Below, in pieces: positions 23,862 through 33,443 of a stretch of 64,000 nt of DNA (positions are counted from its first letter, which is position 1; every line of letters begins with the position of its first letter). The stretch is taken from assembly GCA_963840095.1 (NCBI GenBank), contig CAWIXN010000002.1, positions 434,001 to 498,000 on the forward strand. The letters are read 5' to 3'. The stretch is from DATBGO01 sp963840095. GTDB taxonomy: Bacteria; Actinomycetota; Actinomycetes; Streptosporangiales; Streptosporangiaceae. The notes under the pieces were generated by a model, which saw only the letters and a program-made list of their open reading frames with translations, did not search any database and was not told where the DNA came from. Both the position numbers and the translations under genes were made by a program.

Positions 23862-26555
23862 ATGAGCCTCGACGCACCCGGCCGCCGCCCTAGCCCGCAG
23901 GACCCGCCGCCCGTGCCCCCGCCGCCCGTGCCCCCGCTGCACGCGCCCCCGCAGCACGCCACGGGGCCCTCTGACTCCGCCCTGCGGCGAGCCCTGGCCC
24001 GGGCGCGCGACGGCAAGGCGCTGGATCAGGCCGAGGCCGTGATCCTGCTGCAGGCCCGCGGCGAGCACCTGGCCCAGCTGCTCGGGTATGCCTCCCGCGC
24101 CCGGGATGCCGGCCTGGAGGCAGCGGGGCGACCGGGGGTCATCACCTACTCGCGCAAGGTCTTCATCCCGCTCACCCGGCTGTGCCGGGACCGCTGCGGC
24201 TACTGCACCTTCGCCACCGTGCCCGGACGGCTGCCCAGCCCCTATCTGTCGCCGGACGAGGTCATCGAGATCGCCGCCGCCGGGGCCGCGCTGGGTTGCA
24301 AGGAGGCCCTGTTCACCCTGGGCGACCGGCCCGAGGACCGCTGGCACCAAGCGCGCGAGTGGCTCGACGCCCACGGCTACGACGACACGCTCTCCTACGT
24401 CCGGGCGATGGCGATCCGGGTCCTCGAGGAAACCGGCCTGCTGCCCCACCTCAACCCGGGCGTGCTGTCCTGGCAGGACTTCCAGCGGCTCAAGCCGGTC
24501 GCGCCGTCGATGGGGATGATGCTGGAGACCACCGCGGAGCGGCTGTTCACCGAGCGGGGCGCGCCGCATTTCGGCAGCCCGGACAAGGATCCCAAGGTCA
24601 GAATGCGGGTACTGGAGGACGCCGGCCGCAGCAACGTCCCGTTCACCACCGGCATCCTGATCGGGATCGGCGAGACGCTGGCCGAGCGCGCTGACTCGAT
24701 CTTCGCGATCCGGCAGGTGGCCCGCGAGTACCGCGGCATCCAGGAAGTCATCGTGCAGAACTTCCGCGCCAAGCCGGACACCAAGATGCGCGGCGTGCCC
24801 GACGCGGAGCTGGACGACGTGGCCGCCACCATCGCGGTCGCCCGGCTGGTGCTCGGCCCGCCGGTGCGGATCCAGGCACCGCCCAACCTGATCGGCGAGG
24901 CGTACCGGCTGATCCTGGCGGCCGGCATCGACGACTGGGGCGGTGTCTCGCCGCTGACCCCCGACCACGTGAACCCCGAACGCCCCTGGCCGCAGATCGA
25001 CGACCTGGCACAGCGCACCACGGCGGCGGGCTTCGAGCTGCGCGAGCGGCTCACCGCCTACCCGGGCTACCTGCGCGAGCCCTGGCTGGACCCCAGGCTC
25101 GCCGCGCACGTGGCCGCGCTGGCCGACCCGGCGACCGGGCTGGCCCGCGACGGGGCGATGCCGCACGGGCTGCCCTGGCAGGAGCCCGACGGCGGCTGGG
25201 GCGAGGCGGCGGGCCGCACCGACCTGCACGTGACGATCGACACCACCGGCCGGACCGCCGACCGCCGGGACGACTTCGCCGAGGTGTACGGGGACTGGGA
25301 CGAGATCGGGGCCCGGATTTCCCCGGCCGCCCGCGGGCAGGCCCAGTCCGCCGGTGCCCCGCAGCGGCTGCGGGAGGAGGTGCGCGCCGCGCTCCGCCGC
25401 GCCGACCGCGACCCCGCCGGGCTGACCGACGCACAGGCACTCGCGCTCCTGGACGCCGACGGCCCGGAGCTAGCGGCGCTCGCCGGGCTGGCCGACGCCC
25501 TGCGCCGGGATGCCATCGGCGACGACGTCACCTACGTGGTCAACCGCAACATCAACTTCACCAACGTCTGCTACGCCGGCTGCAGGTTCTGCGCGTTCGC
25601 GCAGCGGCGCACGGACGCCGACGCCTACACGCTCTCTCTTGAGCAGGTCGGCGACCGCGCGGTAGAGGCGTGGGAGGCCGGGGCGACCGAAGTCTGCATG
25701 CAGGGCGGCATCCACCCGGACCTGCCCGGCACCGCGTACTTCGAGCTCGCAGCGCAGGTCAAGCGCCGCTGCCCGGACATGCACGTGCACGCGTTCTCGC
25801 CGATGGAGGTCAGCAACGGAGCCTCACGCACCGGCCTGCCGGTCCGTGAGTGGCTGATCAGGGCGCGCGAGGCGGGCGTCGGCTCGCTGCCTGGCACCGC
25901 CGCCGAGATCCTGGACGACGACGTCCGCTGGGTGCTCACCAAGGGCAAGCTCCCCGCCGCCGCGTGGATCGAGGTGATCACGACGGCGCACGAGCTGGGC
26001 ATCCCCACCAGCGCGACGATGATGTACGGGCACGTGGACACCCCGGCGCACTGGGTCGGGCACCTGCGGGTCATCCGCGGCATCCAGGAGCGCACCGGCG
26101 GCTTCACCGAGTTCGTGCTGCTCCCGTTCGTGCATGCGAGCTCGCCGATCTACCTGGCCGGCCTGGCCCGCCCCGGCCCCACCCGCCGGGAGAACCGCGC
26201 CGTGCACGCGGTCTCCAGGCTCATGCTGCACGGCGCGATCAGCTCCATCCAGTGCTCCTGGGTCAAGCTCGGCGAGGACCTCTGCCGCGACGTGCTGGCC
26301 GGCGGGGTCAACGACCTGGGCGGCACGCTGATGGAGGAAACCATCTCCCGGATGGCGGGCTCTCAGAACGGGTCCTACAAGACCATCAGCGAGCTGGCCG
26401 CGATGGTGGCCCCGACCGCCAGGCCGGTGCGGCAGCGCACGACGACCTATGGAAAACCATCAGCTGAACGGATCGCCGCGGCCAGTGCCAGCGACGGAGT
26501 CAGTGCCGCCGTGCGCGGACCACGGACCCCGCTCCCGCTCGTCCAGGCTCGCTAG
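23862..26555 (+). CDS. fbiC: FO synthase FbiC (fused CofG-CofH)
   Basis: 897-residue double radical-SAM enzyme that makes FO, the deazaflavin core of coenzyme F420, from tyrosine and a ribityl-aminouracil. The N-terminal CofG half has the CxxxCxxC cluster site at C108, C112 and C115. The CofH half has C570, C574 and C577 in NVCYAGCRFC. Fusion of the two is usual in actinobacteria. The first 45 residues are Pro-rich and poorly conserved. It converges on fbiB-fbiA, so three of the F420 genes are together here. Confidence 0.96.
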   Translation: MSLDAPGRRPSPQDPPPVPPPPVPPLHAPPQHATGPSDSALRRALARARDGKALDQAEAVILLQARGEHLAQLLGYASRARDAGLEAAGRPGVITYSRKVFIPLTRLCRDRCGYCTFATVPGRLPSPYLSPDEVIEIAAAGAALGCKEALFTLGDRPEDRWHQAREWLDAHGYDDTLSYVRAMAIRVLEETGLLPHLNPGVLSWQDFQRLKPVAPSMGMMLETTAERLFTERGAPHFGSPDKDPKVRMRVLEDAGRSNVPFTTGILIGIGETLAERADSIFAIRQVAREYRGIQEVIVQNFRAKPDTKMRGVPDAELDDVAATIAVARLVLGPPVRIQAPPNLIGEAYRLILAAGIDDWGGVSPLTPDHVNPERPWPQIDDLAQRTTAAGFELRERLTAYPGYLREPWLDPRLAAHVAALADPATGLARDGAMPHGLPWQEPDGGWGEAAGRTDLHVTIDTTGRTADRRDDFAEVYGDWDEIGARISPAARGQAQSAGAPQRLREEVRAALRRADRDPAGLTDAQALALLDADGPELAALAGLADALRRDAIGDDVTYVVNRNINFTNVCYAGCRFCAFAQRRTDADAYTLSLEQVGDRAVEAWEAGATEVCMQGGIHPDLPGTAYFELAAQVKRRCPDMHVHAFSPMEVSNGASRTGLPVREWLIRAREAGVGSLPGTAAEILDDDVRWVLTKGKLPAAAWIEVITTAHELGIPTSATMMYGHVDTPAHWVGHLRVIRGIQERTGGFTEFVLLPFVHASSPIYLAGLARPGPTRRENRAVHAVSRLMLHGAISSIQCSWVKLGEDLCRDVLAGGVNDLGGTLMEETISRMAGSQNGSYKTISELAAMVAPTARPVRQRTTTYGKPSAERIAAASASDGVSAAVRGPRTPLPLVQAR

Positions 26556-26587
26556 GCACCAGCCCCGGCGGCAGGGTGATGACCGGT

Positions 26588-26636
26588 TGATCCTGACGAC
26601 TTTTCGGTAGATATCGCTGGAAAGTCGTCAAGATCA
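26588..26636. terminator. Bidirectional terminator between fbiC and fbiB
   Basis: TGATCcTGACGACTTT (26588-26603) pairs with AAAGTCGTCAaGATCA (26621-26636), one mismatch, 17-nt loop. The hairpin lies in the 104-bp gap between two convergent genes, with short T and A runs facing the loop. Confidence 0.7.
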
Positions 26637-26659
26637 TCGAAACTGGTCGGCCGTCCGTC

Positions 26660-27940
26660 TCAGCGGGTGATGGTGAAGCGCTCGGGATCCCTGGGGGGAC
26701 GGGGCGGGGGAGTGCTGGCGGGGTGGCCGACGCCGATCGCGCCCATCGGCTCCCAGCCGGCGGGCAGACCCAGCGACTGCCCGGCCACTTGCTGGCAGAA
26801 CAGCGCGCTCGACACCCAGCAGGACCCGAGGCCCTCGACGGCGAGCGCGACCAGCAGGTTCTGCACGGCGGCGCCGATGGCCACGACGAACATCGTCCGC
26901 TCCGCCGCCGACCGCCGCCGGTCGGGGTAGGGGTGCGCCGCCTCACTCACGAGGCAGGGCACGATGATCAGCGGCGCGCGGCGCAGCGGCTCGCCGCGCC
27001 GGGCCCGGCGGGCGATTTGCTCCTCGCTGAAACCGTCCCTGCGCAGGTCGGTGATCCAGGCCGCGAGCATGTCGTCCAGCAGCCCGGTCCTGGCCCGCTC
27101 CGACTCCACGATCGCGAATCGCCACGGCTCGCTGTGGTGCGGCGCGGGTGCGGTCACCGCGGCCGCGATCGCGCGGCGGACGGCGTCCGGGCTGACCGGG
27201 TCGGTCGTGAACTCGCGGACGGTCCGCCGCTCGGCGAGCACTTCAGCGGCGCCGAGCCGGAACATGTCCTCGGCGGCGGGCCGGATCAAGGCGGCGGCAC
27301 CCGGCCCGTCCGGGCCGGTCACCAGCTCCGACACGCCGCGCACGATGGCCACGGGCAGCTGGCTGGTCTTCCCCTTGACCAGGTCAGCCGCGGCCGCGAT
27401 CTCGTCGGCCACCGCCGCGACCGTCACCTCCAGCGGGTTGCCGAAGGTATCGGCCTGGCCCCGGTGGTCGCGCAGCGCCATGATCCCGGCCGCCCCGATC
27501 GCGGTATCGGTCTGGCCGACCCGCCATGGCCGCCCCATGGTGTCGGTGATGATGACCCCGACCGTGACCCCGCGCAGCTCGCCCAGGGCCTTCCGCAGCC
27601 GCCTGGCCGAGCCGTCCGGGTCGTCGGGCAGCAGCACCACGGTGCCTGGCGCGGTGTTGGAGGCGTCCACGCCCGCCGCGGCCAGCACCAGGCCGTGCCT
27701 GGTCACGGCGATCCTGGTGTCGCCGCGGCGGGCTACCACGCGGACGGTCTCGGCGTCGATCGCGCTCTCGCGGTCGGCGCGCACCACCTTGCCCTCGGCC
27801 TTACTGATGATCTTGGAGGTGACGACCACCAGGTCGCCGTCCTGCAGGTCCGTGACGGCATCCGAGATCAGCGCGGCGAGGTCGGCGCCTGCCTCGATCT
27901 CAGGCAGCCCGGCGATCCCGGTGACGGTCAGCTGGCTCAC
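26660..27940 (-). CDS. fbiB: F420 gamma-glutamyl ligase FbiB with C-terminal nitroreductase domain
   Basis: 426 residues. The N-terminal CofE domain (about 1-240) adds glutamates to F420-0: see VVVTSKIISKAEG near 40 and ITDTMGRPWRVGQTDTAIGAAG near 130. The C-terminal domain (about 245-426) is a flavin nitroreductase fold, SEPWRFAIVES and LVALAVEGLGSCWVSS, which in mycobacteria reduces dehydro-F420-0. The GTG start overlaps the fbiA stop by four bases (GTGA), so translation is coupled. Confidence 0.95.
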   Translation of the reverse strand: MSQLTVTGIAGLPEIEAGADLAALISDAVTDLQDGDLVVVTSKIISKAEGKVVRADRESAIDAETVRVVARRGDTRIAVTRHGLVLAAAGVDASNTAPGTVVLLPDDPDGSARRLRKALGELRGVTVGVIITDTMGRPWRVGQTDTAIGAAGIMALRDHRGQADTFGNPLEVTVAAVADEIAAAADLVKGKTSQLPVAIVRGVSELVTGPDGPGAAALIRPAAEDMFRLGAAEVLAERRTVREFTTDPVSPDAVRRAIAAAVTAPAPHHSEPWRFAIVESERARTGLLDDMLAAWITDLRRDGFSEEQIARRARRGEPLRRAPLIIVPCLVSEAAHPYPDRRRSAAERTMFVVAIGAAVQNLLVALAVEGLGSCWVSSALFCQQVAGQSLGLPAGWEPMGAIGVGHPASTPPPRPPRDPERFTITR

Positions 27941-28887
27941 TGGCTGAGCTCCTCGGCGAGGGCAAGCGCCGCGCGGGCGATCTCAGCGGACGCTTGCAGG
28001 TCGGTCATGTAGAGGGGGATCGAGCGGACCGCGATCCCGGCCAGCTCGGGTGCGCTCACCGCGTCGGCGTCCTTCTCGTCGACCAGCCAGCCATCCAGCA
28101 GGCCGGGCCCGTAATGGGCGCCAACCGCCGCGGCCGTGGTCGGGACGCCGATGGCCGCCAGGCACGCGTCGGCCATCCCGCGTACCGGCGCGCCGCCGAT
28201 GATCGGCGAGATGCCGACCACGGTCTTCGCGCGCACGGCCGCGGCTATCTGCGGAACCGACAGGATGATGCCGACGCTGACCACCGGGTTGGACGGTGGC
28301 AGCAGGACAAAGTCGGCGGCCTCGATGGACTCGAGCACGCCGGGCGCGGGCCTGGCGCTCTCGGCACCCGCGGCGATGATCCGCCTGGCCGGGACCTGTG
28401 CGTGCAGCCGGACCCACCACTCCTGGAAATGCACGGTCCGGGGGCCGTGCTCGTCGTCGATCAGAACGTGCGTCTCGACCGGCTCGTCGGACATCGGCAG
28501 CAGGGTGACTCCCGGCTGCCAGCGCTCGCACAGGGCGGCGGTCGCCGCCGACAGCGGGAGCCCGGCGGCCAGCATGCTGGTCCGGGCGATGTGCGTGGCG
28601 AAGTCCCGGTCGCCGAGGCGGAACCAGTCGGGCTCGCAGCCGTATGCGGTGAGCTCGCCGAGCACGGTGAAGGTCTCACCGTCCCGCCCCCAGCCCTGCT
28701 CCTCGCTGATCCCTCCCCCCAGCGTGTACATGACGGTGTCCAGGTCCGGGCTGACGTGCAGGCCGAACAGCCTGATGTCGTCGCCGGTGTTCCCGACCAC
28801 CGTGATGTCGGCAGCTGGCGCCGCGGCGATCAGCCCGCGCAAGAACCTGGCGCCCCCGACGCCGCCTGCGAGAACGGTGATGCGCAT
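27937..28887 (-). CDS. fbiA: Phosphoenolpyruvyl/lactyl transferase FbiA (CofD)
   Basis: 316 residues from the ATG at 28887 (MRITVLAGGVGGARFLRGL); an extension to 29043 has no family match. The enzyme joins the FO core to the phosphoenolpyruvyl moiety to give dehydro-F420-0. Seen: GGVGGARF, NTGDD for metal binding, and LLPPSNPVVSVGIIL near 205. CAGACT ends 6 nt before the ATG on the minus strand, consistent with leaderless transcription. First gene of fbiAB, divergent from whiB. Confidence 0.95.
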   Translation of the reverse strand: MRITVLAGGVGGARFLRGLIAAAPAADITVVGNTGDDIRLFGLHVSPDLDTVMYTLGGGISEEQGWGRDGETFTVLGELTAYGCEPDWFRLGDRDFATHIARTSMLAAGLPLSAATAALCERWQPGVTLLPMSDEPVETHVLIDDEHGPRTVHFQEWWVRLHAQVPARRIIAAGAESARPAPGVLESIEAADFVLLPPSNPVVSVGIILSVPQIAAAVRAKTVVGISPIIGGAPVRGMADACLAAIGVPTTAAAVGAHYGPGLLDGWLVDEKDADAVSAPELAGIAVRSIPLYMTDLQASAEIARAALALAEELSQ

Positions 28888-29052
28888 GGTCGAAGTCTGG
28901 CAGGCTCTCGTCGCCTGGGCCGCATCGGTGCCGCGGGAACGGCCCGCTCCGGACAGCCCGCGAGGCGCCCAGGTGTCCTGTGATCCCAGGAAAATCGCCC
29001 TGGACTTTCCCGTCATCAGGGGCATCAGGTTGGCCATTATCACGTATCACTC

Positions 29053-29082
29053 TTGACTCAGCGCAAGACACGCGGGTGTAAT
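29053..29082 (+). promoter_or_regulatory. Putative whiB promoter
   Basis: -35 TTGACT (29053-29058), 18-nt spacer, -10 TGTAAT (29077-29082); a second TGTAAT lies at 29091. The stretch is clearly AT-richer than its surroundings. It would give a leader of about 70 nt. Confidence 0.55.
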
Positions 29083-29159
29083 TTCACCTGTGTAATTCTC
29101 GCTGCCCGGGCAAGACGGGGAGCGAGCTACGGGGTCGTGGGAGGGGTTGGAGGTGCGCT

Positions 29160-29441
29160 GTGGCTGACGTCATCGTCTCGCTGGTGCACGAAGAGATGGG
29201 CATCGGCGTCGATGATGCCGGGAACCTCGGCTGGCAGGATCGCGCGCTGTGCGCGCAGACCGATCCGGAGGCATTTTTCCCTGAGAAAGGGGGCTCCACC
29301 AGGGAAGCTAAGCGGGTATGCCGGGGCTGCGAGGTCAGGACCGAGTGCCTGGAGTACGCGCTGGAGCACGACGAGCGCTTCGGGATCTGGGGCGGCCTGT
29401 CCGAACGTGAGCGCCGCCGGCTCAAACGCCAGGCCGTGTAG
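29160..29441 (+). CDS. whiB: WhiB (WhiB2-type) iron-sulfur developmental regulator
   Basis: 93-residue WhiB protein. Four cysteines: one in RALCAQTDPEAFF and three in VCRGCEVRTEC. The sigma-contact motif GIWGG and the basic C-terminus ERERRRLKRQAV follow. EKGGSTREAK before the second cysteine marks the WhiB/WhiB2 branch, which controls septation and sporulation in actinomycetes. GGAGG lies before the GTG start. Its place between fbiAB and the GT2/DUF5719/manB genes matches the orthologous locus. Confidence 0.95.
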   Translation: MADVIVSLVHEEMGIGVDDAGNLGWQDRALCAQTDPEAFFPEKGGSTREAKRVCRGCEVRTECLEYALEHDERFGIWGGLSERERRRLKRQAV

Positions 29442-29657
29442 CCCGGCCGGCCAGCGGTGTCACGAGGTGGTGACCTGGTCAGGCCAACCGGGTTGGCGTA
29501 AGTGCCGTCGTGGTGGCGGAGTGCGAAGGCTGCCGACTGGCCGTCCTCGTGCGTCCGGTTCGCGTATTGTTCACGCGTGTCCTAGCCCCCAAAGACAAGC
29601 GCGTACCTACTAGCGCCAGACCTGCAGGTAGCCCTCTGAGCAGCATGCGGACCCCAG

Positions 29658-32600
29658 TTGTCGCCGAATGATACCTATCCGCAGCACGTCGTCACGGCGG
29701 TCATCGTCGCGCACGACGGTGCTGCGTGGTTGCCCCAAGTCATCGAATCCCTCCTCGAGCAGACCAGGCCGGTGCAGCGCGTTGTCGCTGTCGATACCGG
29801 CAGCAGGGACCGCAGCGGCGCGGTCCTGTCCGGCCTGCTCGGGCAGGCGGTCGTGTTCGGCATGGACCGTGGCACCGGGTACGCCGCGGCGATAGCGCGC
29901 GCCCTGCAGCACAGGTCGGCCAGCGTCAGCATTCCCGGCCCGGCCGGCCTGCCCGCCAGTGAGCGCGTCGAGTGGCTCTGGTTGCTCCACGACGACTGCG
30001 AGCCCGCTCCTGATGCGCTTGAGCAGCTGCTGCGCGGGGCCGCCGAGGCACGATCGGCCGCCGTGCTCGGGCCGAAGGTCATGGACTGGGCTGACCACAA
30101 GGTCATCCTGGAGGCCGGGGTCGGCATCGACACCGTCGGCCGCCGCATCACCGGTATCGAGCCTCGCGAGGTGGACCAGGGCCAGCACGACGGGGACCGC
30201 GATGCGCTGGCCGTGGGCAGCGCAGGGATGCTGATCCGGCGCGACGTCTTCGAGGAGGTCGGCGGGTTCGACCGGAGCATGATGCTGTTCCGGGACGACG
30301 TCGACTTCTGCTGGCGGGTGCATGCGGCCGGCTACCGGGTCCGGGTGATCACCGACGCCGTCGTGTTCCACGTCGAGGCCGCCGCGCGCCGCCGCCGGGA
30401 GGTGTCGGCCGCGAGGCGGCCGCGCCGCATGGACCGGCGCAACGCCATGTTCACGCTGCTGGCCAACCTGCCCGCCTGGCCGATGCTGTGCTCGCTAGCC
30501 GGCAACGTGGCGCTGTCCCTGCTCCGCACGGTCTTCTTCCTGCTGGCCAAGCGGCCCGCCGCCGGGGTGGACGAGATCTCCGCGCTCGGCTCCGTGCTCG
30601 GCCACCCTGTCCAGCTGGTCAAGGCCAGGCATCGCAGATCGAGGGGGCGCCGGGCAGCTTACGGTCGGCTGCGGGCTAACCTGCCAAAGGGCCGGTCGGT
30701 GCGGAAGCTGGCGGAGTTTGCCGCGGCGGCGATGTCCCGGTCGACCCAGAAGGATACGGCCGGGTCACACCACGCGACCGATGATCCGACCGATGACGAC
30801 TCCCTGCTCATCGACACCGGTCTCGCGCAGCGCATCCTGACTCATCCCGGGGTGGCCGTCTTCCTCGGCCTGACGCTGATCGCGCTGGTGGCCGAGCGAT
30901 CGCTGCTGAGCGGCGGCCCGCTGGGCGGCGGCGCGCTCGTGCCGGCCTGGGGCGGCGCGTCCGGCCTGTGGCATGAGTATCTCCAGGGCTTCCACCCCTC
31001 CGGGATCGGCTCAGGGAGCAGCGCGCCACCGTACATCGCCATCGTGGCGGCACTGGCCACCGTGCTCGGCGCTAAACCCTGGCTGGCCGTCGACGTGCTC
31101 CTGCTGGGCTGCGTGCCACTGGCCGGTGCCTTCGCTTACCTGGCCATCCGGCCCGTCACACGCTCCGCGCTGGTCAGGATCTGGGCGGCGGCCACCTACG
31201 CGCTGTTGCCCGTGGCGATGGGCGCCGTCGCGGCGGGCCGGCTCGGCACTGCCGTAGCCTTCGCGCTGCTGCCGCTGATCGCCCTGCTGGCCGGACGGAT
31301 GTTCACCGAGCCGCCGCGGCGAGCCCGCCGGGCGGCCTGGGCGACCGGCCTCACGGTCGCGATCGCTGCCGCGTTCGTCCCGCTGACCTGGCTGATCGCG
31401 CTGCTCGCAGCCGTGGTGGCGGCGGCAGCGGTCGGCATCGGCCGCCCCGCCGTCCTGCGCAACCTCGGCATCGCCGTGGTCGTGCCCCCGGTCCTGCTGC
31501 TGCCTTGGACCTTCCAGCTCGCTGCGCACCCGGCTGACCTGCTGCTCGAGGTCGGAGTGCAGCAGCCCAGCCTGGCCAGCACCGATCTGCCCGCTCGCTC
31601 GCTGCTGCTGCTGAGCCCGGGCGGGCCGGGCCTGCCCCCGGTCTGGATCACCGCCGGGCTCGCGGTGGCCGGCGTCGTAGCCCTGCTGGTCTCGCAGCGC
31701 CGCACGCTGGTCATCGCGGGGTGGGGCGCGGCCATAGCCGGGCTGCTGGTCGCGATCGTAGTGAGCCGGACGGTGGTCAGCCCGGCCGATGGCGGCCCGG
31801 CCGTGCCCGCCTGGCCTGGCATCGCGCTGGCGATGGTGGGCGGGGGGCTGGTGCTGGCCGCCGCGACCGTGGGAGATGCCCTGCCGCGCGCGGCCCGCGG
31901 CGGGAGGACCGGCTCGTTCGCCGCCGCCCGCACCATCGGGGCGGCAGCGCTTGCGGCAGTCGCCTGCTCGGTGCCGCTGCTATCGGCGGCATATTGGCTT
32001 ATTAACGGGGTCAGCGGGCCCGTCGCGCCCACGGCCGCGCCGGTCATACCCGTGCTCGTCTCGGTGTCGTCGCCCAGCGGGCTCCAGCTGCGCACGCTGG
32101 TGCTGCGCTCGGTCGGCGGCCAGGTCAGCTACTCGCTGCAGCGCGGGCTCGCTCCGTCGCTAGGGGATGCGGACCTGACCCCGGTGGCGCCCGCCCAGCG
32201 GGCCCTGGACACCGCGGTAGCGACCCTGGTCGCACCGAACGGGGGCGAGGCGGACGATCAGGGCCAGTCGCTGGCGCAGTTCGACATCGGCTTCGTGCTC
32301 GTCCCCGCGCCGGTCAACCAGGGCTTGACCAGGCTCCTGGACGGCGTGGCCGACCTGCGCCCGGTCACCGCTACCTCGGCCTTCGCGCTGTGGAAACTGG
32401 TCGAGCCCGCAGCCCGGGCCCGCGTCGTGGAGCCCGGCGGGAACGTGGTCACGCTGCCGTCCGGCGACGTCTCAGTCTCGGGCGTGACCGCCCCGGCCGC
32501 CGGGGGCATCCTGGAGCTGGCTGAGCCGGCCGGAGGATGGAGCGCGACGCTCAACGGCCAGCCGCTGGCGCAGGTACCATCCCCGGCCGGCGCCTGGGCG

Positions 32601-33443
32601 CAGGCGTTCCGGCTTCCGCCCGGCGGCGGCGTGGTGAGCATCAGCCGTGACCAGACCGTGCACGACATCGCGCTGGTGATCGAGGCGCTCGCGCTTCTCG
32701 CGGTAGTCGTGCTGGCCCTGCCCGGCGCCCGGGCGACAGCGGCCGAATCCGCGCACGGCGCCAGCCCGACCGCGGCGGGGCAGCGGGACGCGAGGCAGGC
32801 AGCGGGCGCCGACCGCCCGGTCACGTCGGGCAGCCGCACCGCTCGCGGTCAAGGGGGCCGGGCTGGCCGGTCGCTCCGCAGGCAACGGCCGGGCCGGTCC
32901 ACCGGCCACGGATCCCGCCGGGCCGGCCAGGAGGCGGCCGTGGCGGCGGGTGCCGGAGCCGGCCTGGACAAGAGCGCGCAGGCCGGCCGGGCGGGCGCGC
33001 GGTCACCTCATGCCCCGGAGGCCAGATCCGCAGCTCCGGGCCAGCACGGGGACCGGACACCAGTGGAGCCATCTGGCCGCCCGATGGCCGGTACGGCGGG
33101 CTGGGTCGCCGACGCGCCGGCCGGGCGCTCGCCGGACTGGCCGCGTGCCGATCAAACGTCTAGCTGGGGAGTGCCTCACCAGCAGCCGGGCTGGCCGGGT
33201 GCCGACGACCAGCGGCCGGGCTGGCCGGGTGCCGACGACCAGCCGCCGGGCTGGCCAGGCCCCGAGGGGCGGCCGGGCTGGAGCCCCGGGCCACCCCCCG
33301 ACCGGCCAGACGGCGGCGACGCCCTCGACCCGCTCCCGCCCGCGGACGGCGGCGGCGCGGGCTGGCCCGGGGCAGCAGCCGGGGACGTCCCGCCGCCACG
33401 GTGGCCGGTCCCTGACCGCGAGACCGAAGGGGAGACCTGGTGA
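29658..33443 (+). CDS. Large GT2 glycosyltransferase membrane protein
   Basis: 1261 residues. A GT2 catalytic domain (about 10-270) shows VVTAVIVAHDGAAWLPQVIESL, LLHDDCEP (the DxD-like site) and FRDDVDFCWRVH. From about 390 to 790 there are roughly a dozen membrane segments, then an outside domain to about 1020, a further TM near 1010-1030, and a Pro/Gly-rich tail with WPGADDQ repeats. The start is TTG (29658), the weakest part of the call. It overlaps the next gene by four bases (GTGA). Cell-wall glycan export or synthesis is likely; the exact product is unknown. Confidence 0.85.
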   Translation: MSPNDTYPQHVVTAVIVAHDGAAWLPQVIESLLEQTRPVQRVVAVDTGSRDRSGAVLSGLLGQAVVFGMDRGTGYAAAIARALQHRSASVSIPGPAGLPASERVEWLWLLHDDCEPAPDALEQLLRGAAEARSAAVLGPKVMDWADHKVILEAGVGIDTVGRRITGIEPREVDQGQHDGDRDALAVGSAGMLIRRDVFEEVGGFDRSMMLFRDDVDFCWRVHAAGYRVRVITDAVVFHVEAAARRRREVSAARRPRRMDRRNAMFTLLANLPAWPMLCSLAGNVALSLLRTVFFLLAKRPAAGVDEISALGSVLGHPVQLVKARHRRSRGRRAAYGRLRANLPKGRSVRKLAEFAAAAMSRSTQKDTAGSHHATDDPTDDDSLLIDTGLAQRILTHPGVAVFLGLTLIALVAERSLLSGGPLGGGALVPAWGGASGLWHEYLQGFHPSGIGSGSSAPPYIAIVAALATVLGAKPWLAVDVLLLGCVPLAGAFAYLAIRPVTRSALVRIWAAATYALLPVAMGAVAAGRLGTAVAFALLPLIALLAGRMFTEPPRRARRAAWATGLTVAIAAAFVPLTWLIALLAAVVAAAAVGIGRPAVLRNLGIAVVVPPVLLLPWTFQLAAHPADLLLEVGVQQPSLASTDLPARSLLLLSPGGPGLPPVWITAGLAVAGVVALLVSQRRTLVIAGWGAAIAGLLVAIVVSRTVVSPADGGPAVPAWPGIALAMVGGGLVLAAATVGDALPRAARGGRTGSFAAARTIGAAALAAVACSVPLLSAAYWLINGVSGPVAPTAAPVIPVLVSVSSPSGLQLRTLVLRSVGGQVSYSLQRGLAPSLGDADLTPVAPAQRALDTAVATLVAPNGGEADDQGQSLAQFDIGFVLVPAPVNQGLTRLLDGVADLRPVTATSAFALWKLVEPAARARVVEPGGNVVTLPSGDVSVSGVTAPAAGGILELAEPAGGWSATLNGQPLAQVPSPAGAWAQAFRLPPGGGVVSISRDQTVHDIALVIEALALLAVVVLALPGARATAAESAHGASPTAAGQRDARQAAGADRPVTSGSRTARGQGGRAGRSLRRQRPGRSTGHGSRRAGQEAAVAAGAGAGLDKSAQAGRAGARSPHAPEARSAAPGQHGDRTPVEPSGRPMAGTAGWVADAPAGRSPDWPRADQTSSWGVPHQQPGWPGADDQRPGWPGADDQPPGWPGPEGRPGWSPGPPPDRPDGGDALDPLPPADGGGAGWPGAAAGDVPPPRWPVPDRETEGETW

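Noticed and set aside
21557..24016. 819-codon minus-strand ORF across three plus-strand genes
   Set aside because: It overlays the nucleotidyltransferase, the glycosylase and the start of fbiC, all with clear motifs. Long shadow frames are usual at this GC.
23559..25229. 556-codon minus-strand ORF inside fbiC
   Set aside because: Shadow of the CofG half; no family similarity.
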